64,000 bases of DNA from Alphaproteobacteria bacterium. Its GTDB lineage: Bacteria; Pseudomonadota; Alphaproteobacteria; Rhodobacterales; Rhodobacteraceae. A program made the position numbers and the translations under genes. Shown piece by piece: positions 61,166-64,000 of the stretch (position 1 is its first letter; each line of letters begins with the position of its first letter). The stretch spans positions 1 to 64,000 of the forward strand of contig JAUHWT010000015.1 of assembly GCA_030427145.1 (NCBI GenBank), written 5' to 3'. Below the pieces are notes generated by a model. It had not been told where the DNA came from. It was given only the letters and a program-made list of their open reading frames with translations, and searched no databases.

Positions 61166-62140
61166 ATGATGAAACGCACCCTTATCGGCGCAGCCGCCGT
61201 GATGACCACGGCCCTCTTTCCCTGGGCCGCCCTGGCCGACTACCCGGAGCGCGACGTGCGCATGGTCGTGCCCTGGGGCGCGGGCGGCGGCACCGACGGC
61301 ATCGTCCGCAAGGTCACGTCCCTGGCCGAGGAAAACTTCGGCGGCACCATCTACGTTGAAAACATCGAGGGCGGCGTCTCCGCCACCGGCGTCGGCCAGG
61401 TGATGAGCGCCAAACCCGACGGCTACACCCTCGGCGCGCTGACCTATGACAGCGTCGTCACCGTCCCGTGGCAGGGCATGCTCCCGAGCTACAAAATGGA
61501 AAAACTCGACCTGATCGCCCGCATCACCAGCGAGGCCGACGCGATCATCGTTGACGCAAATTCCGACTACCAGACCCTAGACGACCTCGTTGAGGCGGCA
61601 AAGGCCGATCCCGGCCAGGTCCGCGTCGGCGTCCAGAACCTCGGCGGTCGCGTCCACCTGACCCTGCTTCAGCTTCAGAACATCACCGGAGCCGAGTTCA
61701 AGATCGTCTCCTACCCCGGCGGTGCCGCCCCGCAGAAAGAGGCCCTGCTCTCCGATGAGGTCGACGTGGTCCTGACCTCGCTCGGTGACTTCGCCAACCT
61801 GATCGAGGACGGAACCGCCCGCGGCATCGTCGAGTTCTCCGACGCCAAAAACCCGACCTACGACGTGCCCACCGCACCCGAGGCCGGTGTTGACCTGCTG
61901 AATGGCTCCTTCATCGTCATCGCGGCCCCCGCCGGCACGCCCGAGGACGTGGTCGCCCATATCGAGACGGCTTACGAGACCGCCTACAACTCCGACGAGT
62001 TTCAGGACTGGCTCGCCACCATCGGCGTGACCCCGAACTGGCTCGCCGGTGAGGAACTCGACACCTGGGCCGGGGAAACCGCACAGGGTCTCTTCACCGA
62101 GATGGACGCCCTGGTCGAAAGCGGCGTTCTCAGCCAGTAA
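61166..62140 (+). CDS. tctC: Tripartite tricarboxylate transporter binding protein (Bug family, TctC)
   Basis: 324 aa; ATG 61169 is equally possible. Signal peptide KRTLIGAAAVMTTALFPWAA, cleavage near LADYP. Bug landmarks are RMVVPWGAGGGTDGIVRKVT, KPDGYTLGALTYDSVVT, and GSFIVIAAPAGTPEDVVAHI. The ribosome binding site is GGAGGAG. It captures a carboxylate in the periplasm for the TctBA membrane pair that follows. The DapA-family enzyme and kdgD suggest an aldarate or related sugar acid. Confidence 0.93.
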   Translation: MMKRTLIGAAAVMTTALFPWAALADYPERDVRMVVPWGAGGGTDGIVRKVTSLAEENFGGTIYVENIEGGVSATGVGQVMSAKPDGYTLGALTYDSVVTVPWQGMLPSYKMEKLDLIARITSEADAIIVDANSDYQTLDDLVEAAKADPGQVRVGVQNLGGRVHLTLLQLQNITGAEFKIVSYPGGAAPQKEALLSDEVDVVLTSLGDFANLIEDGTARGIVEFSDAKNPTYDVPTAPEAGVDLLNGSFIVIAAPAGTPEDVVAHIETAYETAYNSDEFQDWLATIGVTPNWLAGEELDTWAGETAQGLFTEMDALVESGVLSQ

Positions 62141-62167
62141 TTCCACCCAGGTCCGAACAAACGGCGC

Positions 62168-62193
62168 GGCACCGGAGGTCATCCTCCGGTGCC
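62168..62193 (+). other. Intercistronic hairpin between tctC and tctB
   Basis: GGCACCGGAGG (62168-62178), loop TCAT, CCTCCGGTGCC (62183-62193) is a perfect 11-bp stem with a stable tetraloop-size loop and no T tract. It stands 28 bp after the tctC stop and 21 bp before tctB. It fits an mRNA stabiliser that favours binding-protein expression. Confidence 0.6.
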
Positions 62194-62213
62194 GTACCCG
62201 CAGGAGACACCCA

Positions 62214-62687
62214 ATGGCCGAACGCGCACCGCTCATCAGGACCGGCGTCCTGCTCCCCCTGTTTCTGCTGATCGTCACATCCGTCTATCTCGCGGCGGCC
62301 TTCGACATCCGCACACAGTTCGCCCAGCCCGGCGAAATGAGCCCCCGCTCCATGCCCATCCTCGTGGCGCTTCTGATGTATGTCGCCCTTGCGGTCGTGC
62401 TGTTCTCCGAGCTTCGAAACCCCACGGCGGACGGCCCGGTCCGTGAACTCATCCGGCCCGTCTTCGTGATCGTCGCCACGGCGGGCTACATCGCCCTCTT
62501 CCGCCCGCTCGGCTACACCCTGGCGACCCTCGCGTTCAGTTCCGCGCTGTTCCTGATCTTCCGCTTCCAGACCGGCAAACCCCTCCATTTTGCGGCCGCC
62601 GCCATCGGCGTCACCGCCGCCTTCTACGGCCTCTTCGCAGGCATATTCGGCGTGCGCCTGCCGTCGCTCACTGAGAGCTTCCTCTAA
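62214..62687 (+). CDS. tctB: Tripartite tricarboxylate transporter small membrane subunit (TctB)
   Basis: 157 aa from ATG 62214 (CAGGAG upstream); the frame upstream of it overlaps tctC and is non-coding. Four membrane segments: LIRTGVLLPLFLLIVTSVYL, MPILVALLMYVALAVVLFSE, PVFVIVATAGYIALFRPLGY, HFAAAAIGVTAAFYGLFAGI. It ends FGVRLPSLTESFL, as TctB proteins do. Stop and the tctA start overlap by one base (TAATG). Confidence 0.9.
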   Translation: MAERAPLIRTGVLLPLFLLIVTSVYLAAAFDIRTQFAQPGEMSPRSMPILVALLMYVALAVVLFSELRNPTADGPVRELIRPVFVIVATAGYIALFRPLGYTLATLAFSSALFLIFRFQTGKPLHFAAAAIGVTAAFYGLFAGIFGVRLPSLTESFL

Positions 62688-64000
62688 TGGATATCTTCGT
62701 TGACGTCCTCGGCGGCATGTCCGCCCTGCTCGATCCGAAGGTCATCGCCTTCATGGTCGCGGGCTTCCTGATCGGCACCTTTTTCGGCGCCATGCCGGGC
62801 CTCACATCCGTGCTCGCCATCGCCCTGCTGCTGCCCATCACCTACACGATCGACGTGGTCCCGGCGCTCGTGATGTGCGCGTCGATCTTCATGGCCGGCA
62901 TGTATTCCGGCTCCATCACCGCCACCACCATCAACATCCCCGGCGCGCCCTCATCCATGATGACAGCCGTCGAGGGTAACAAACTGATGAACAAGGGGTT
63001 TGGAGCCAACGCGCTCGGCCACGCCGCTCTTGGCTCCATCATCGGCGGCACCATCGGCGCCGTGCTTCTGATGGCCTTCATGCCGGTTGCCGCCGAGATC
63101 TCCCTGCTCATCCGCACACCGGGCAAATTCTCCCTCGTCCTCTTCGCGCTGGTCGTTATCGTGATCGTGGATAAGTCCAACATTGCCAAGGGCTTCGTCG
63201 CCACTCTTCTCGGCATAATGATCGCCACGGTCGGCATTGACGTCCTCCAGCCCATCCCCCGTTTCAACTTCGGCACCGAAACCCTGGTGGAGGGCATCGA
63301 CATCATGCCCATCGTGATCGGCGCCTTCGCCATTTCCGAGGTTCTGATGCAGTCGGAATCGTGGAAGGACAATCTCGGCTCCACCCTGGAGAAAGCCAAA
63401 AAGGTCGTCATCCGCCGCCGCGATTTCATCCCGCCCCTGTCCGAGATCCGCGAGATCGGCCTGGTCGCCTATATCCGCTCCGCCTTTATCGGCTACGGCA
63501 TCGGCATCCTGCCCGGCGCGGGCGGTTCCATGGCCGCGTTCGTCTCCTACGCCATGGCCCGCTCCTCATCCAAAAAACCGGAGGAATACGGCCACGGCAG
63601 CCGGGAGGGCATCGCCTCCGCCGAGGCCGCCAACAACTCCATGTGCGGCGGCGCCTTCGTCCCCATGCTGATGTTCGGCATCCCCGGCGACCCCACCACC
63701 GCCATCGTGCTGGGCGTTCTGGTAATCAACGGTCTTCAGCCCGGCCCCCGCCTTCTGGAAAACCAGGCGGACCTGCTCGGCCCCATGCTCGGCTCCCTCT
63801 TCTTCTCGGCGCTGATCCTGATTCCGCTGACCCTCTGGCTCTTCGGCCCTTACTTTGTGAAGATCGTCTCAATCCCCAAGGGCCTGCTGTATACTGGCAT
63901 CGCGGTCGTGGCCCTGGTGGGCAGCTACGTCGCCACCTACTCCATCTTTCAGATGTCGCTGGCGGTGGTCTTCGGCGTGCTGGCCTATTTCATGCGCAAG
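62687..64000 (+). CDS. tctA: Tripartite tricarboxylate transporter large membrane subunit (TctA), partial
   Basis: 438 codons are visible before the window ends; the family is about 500 residues, so roughly 60 are missing. ATG 62687 shares its A with the tctB stop. Landmarks are GTFFGAMPGLTSVLAIALLL, GMYSGSITATTINIPGAPSS, and YGIGILPGAGGSMAAFVSYA followed by SAEAANNSMCGGAFVPMLMFGIPGD-type segments. With TctB it forms the secondary transporter fed by TctC. Confidence 0.94.
   Translation, partial: MDIFVDVLGGMSALLDPKVIAFMVAGFLIGTFFGAMPGLTSVLAIALLLPITYTIDVVPALVMCASIFMAGMYSGSITATTINIPGAPSSMMTAVEGNKLMNKGFGANALGHAALGSIIGGTIGAVLLMAFMPVAAEISLLIRTPGKFSLVLFALVVIVIVDKSNIAKGFVATLLGIMIATVGIDVLQPIPRFNFGTETLVEGIDIMPIVIGAFAISEVLMQSESWKDNLGSTLEKAKKVVIRRRDFIPPLSEIREIGLVAYIRSAFIGYGIGILPGAGGSMAAFVSYAMARSSSKKPEEYGHGSREGIASAEAANNSMCGGAFVPMLMFGIPGDPTTAIVLGVLVINGLQPGPRLLENQADLLGPMLGSLFFSALILIPLTLWLFGPYFVKIVSIPKGLLYTGIAVVALVGSYVATYSIFQMSLAVVFGVLAYFMRK

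Overview
The window reads as a gene-dense, GC-rich alphaproteobacterial chromosome segment, most likely from the Rhodobacterales/Roseobacter group. The reasons are the many TRAP transporters, a DUF1127 protein, betC, an aruH/aruI pair, tight ATGA-type gene overlaps and GC-biased codon use. That placement is inference; no rRNA or other taxonomic marker is present. I see no tRNA, rRNA, CRISPR array, insertion sequence, phage gene or replication origin. Nearly everything is uptake plus catabolism of nitrogen compounds, sugar acids and aromatics, arranged as neighbouring self-contained loci.

Layout. (1) 1-3250: a split polar amino-acid ABC transporter (binding protein and one permease, divergent) and a class V aminotransferase. 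(2) 3379-9055: a DUF1127 protein, a MocR-type regulator and gcvT-gcvP without gcvH. (3) 9187-17205: a Tat-exported SGNH-like protein, then a four-gene arginine-type ABC importer divergent from aruH, aruI and a dimethylargininase gene. This looks like an arginine/methylarginine utilisation locus. (4) 17232-21372: an SDR, betC, a cyclic-nucleotide-type phosphoesterase and a lipid kinase. (5) 21474-28040: a shikimate-to-protocatechuate locus (QuiC-type dehydratase, shikimate dehydrogenase, TRAP transporter, GntR regulator) whose dctP carries an in-frame stop 22 codons before the apparent natural end. (6) 28141-32944: mmsA with a LysR regulator, a YfdC-like FNT channel and a LuxR-type orphan receptor.

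(7) 33015-40726: a carbohydrate ABC operon with a cytoplasmic sulfatase and a mutarotase-like protein embedded in it, under a LysR. (8) 40898-55814: the most unusual region. A 12-gene minus-strand operon carries a polyamine-type ABC importer, a PuuE-like deacetylase, a hydantoin-racemase homologue lacking both catalytic cysteines, a hydantoinase, an arylmalonate-decarboxylase-like enzyme, a TRAP transporter and an amidase. A divergent amidohydrolase/deaminase and a GntR regulator accompany it. The same 16-bp dyad occurs between the divergent genes (twice, once across the deaminase start codon) and in front of the GntR gene, which ties the locus into one regulon for an unknown cyclic amide or ureide. 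(9) 55940-64000: kdgD, a TPP enzyme, a second DapA-family enzyme with an altered active site, a NIPSNAP protein, a GntR regulator and a TctCBA transporter that runs off the right edge. This looks like sugar-acid catabolism.

A recurring architectural feature is a GC-rich hairpin just after a binding-protein gene and before its membrane genes. On the transcribed strand the single imperfection in each minus-strand hairpin becomes a G-U pair, which points to an RNA role such as unequal expression within an operon. Start codons were moved inward from the longest frame wherever a signal peptide, ribosome binding site or family N-terminus favoured it.
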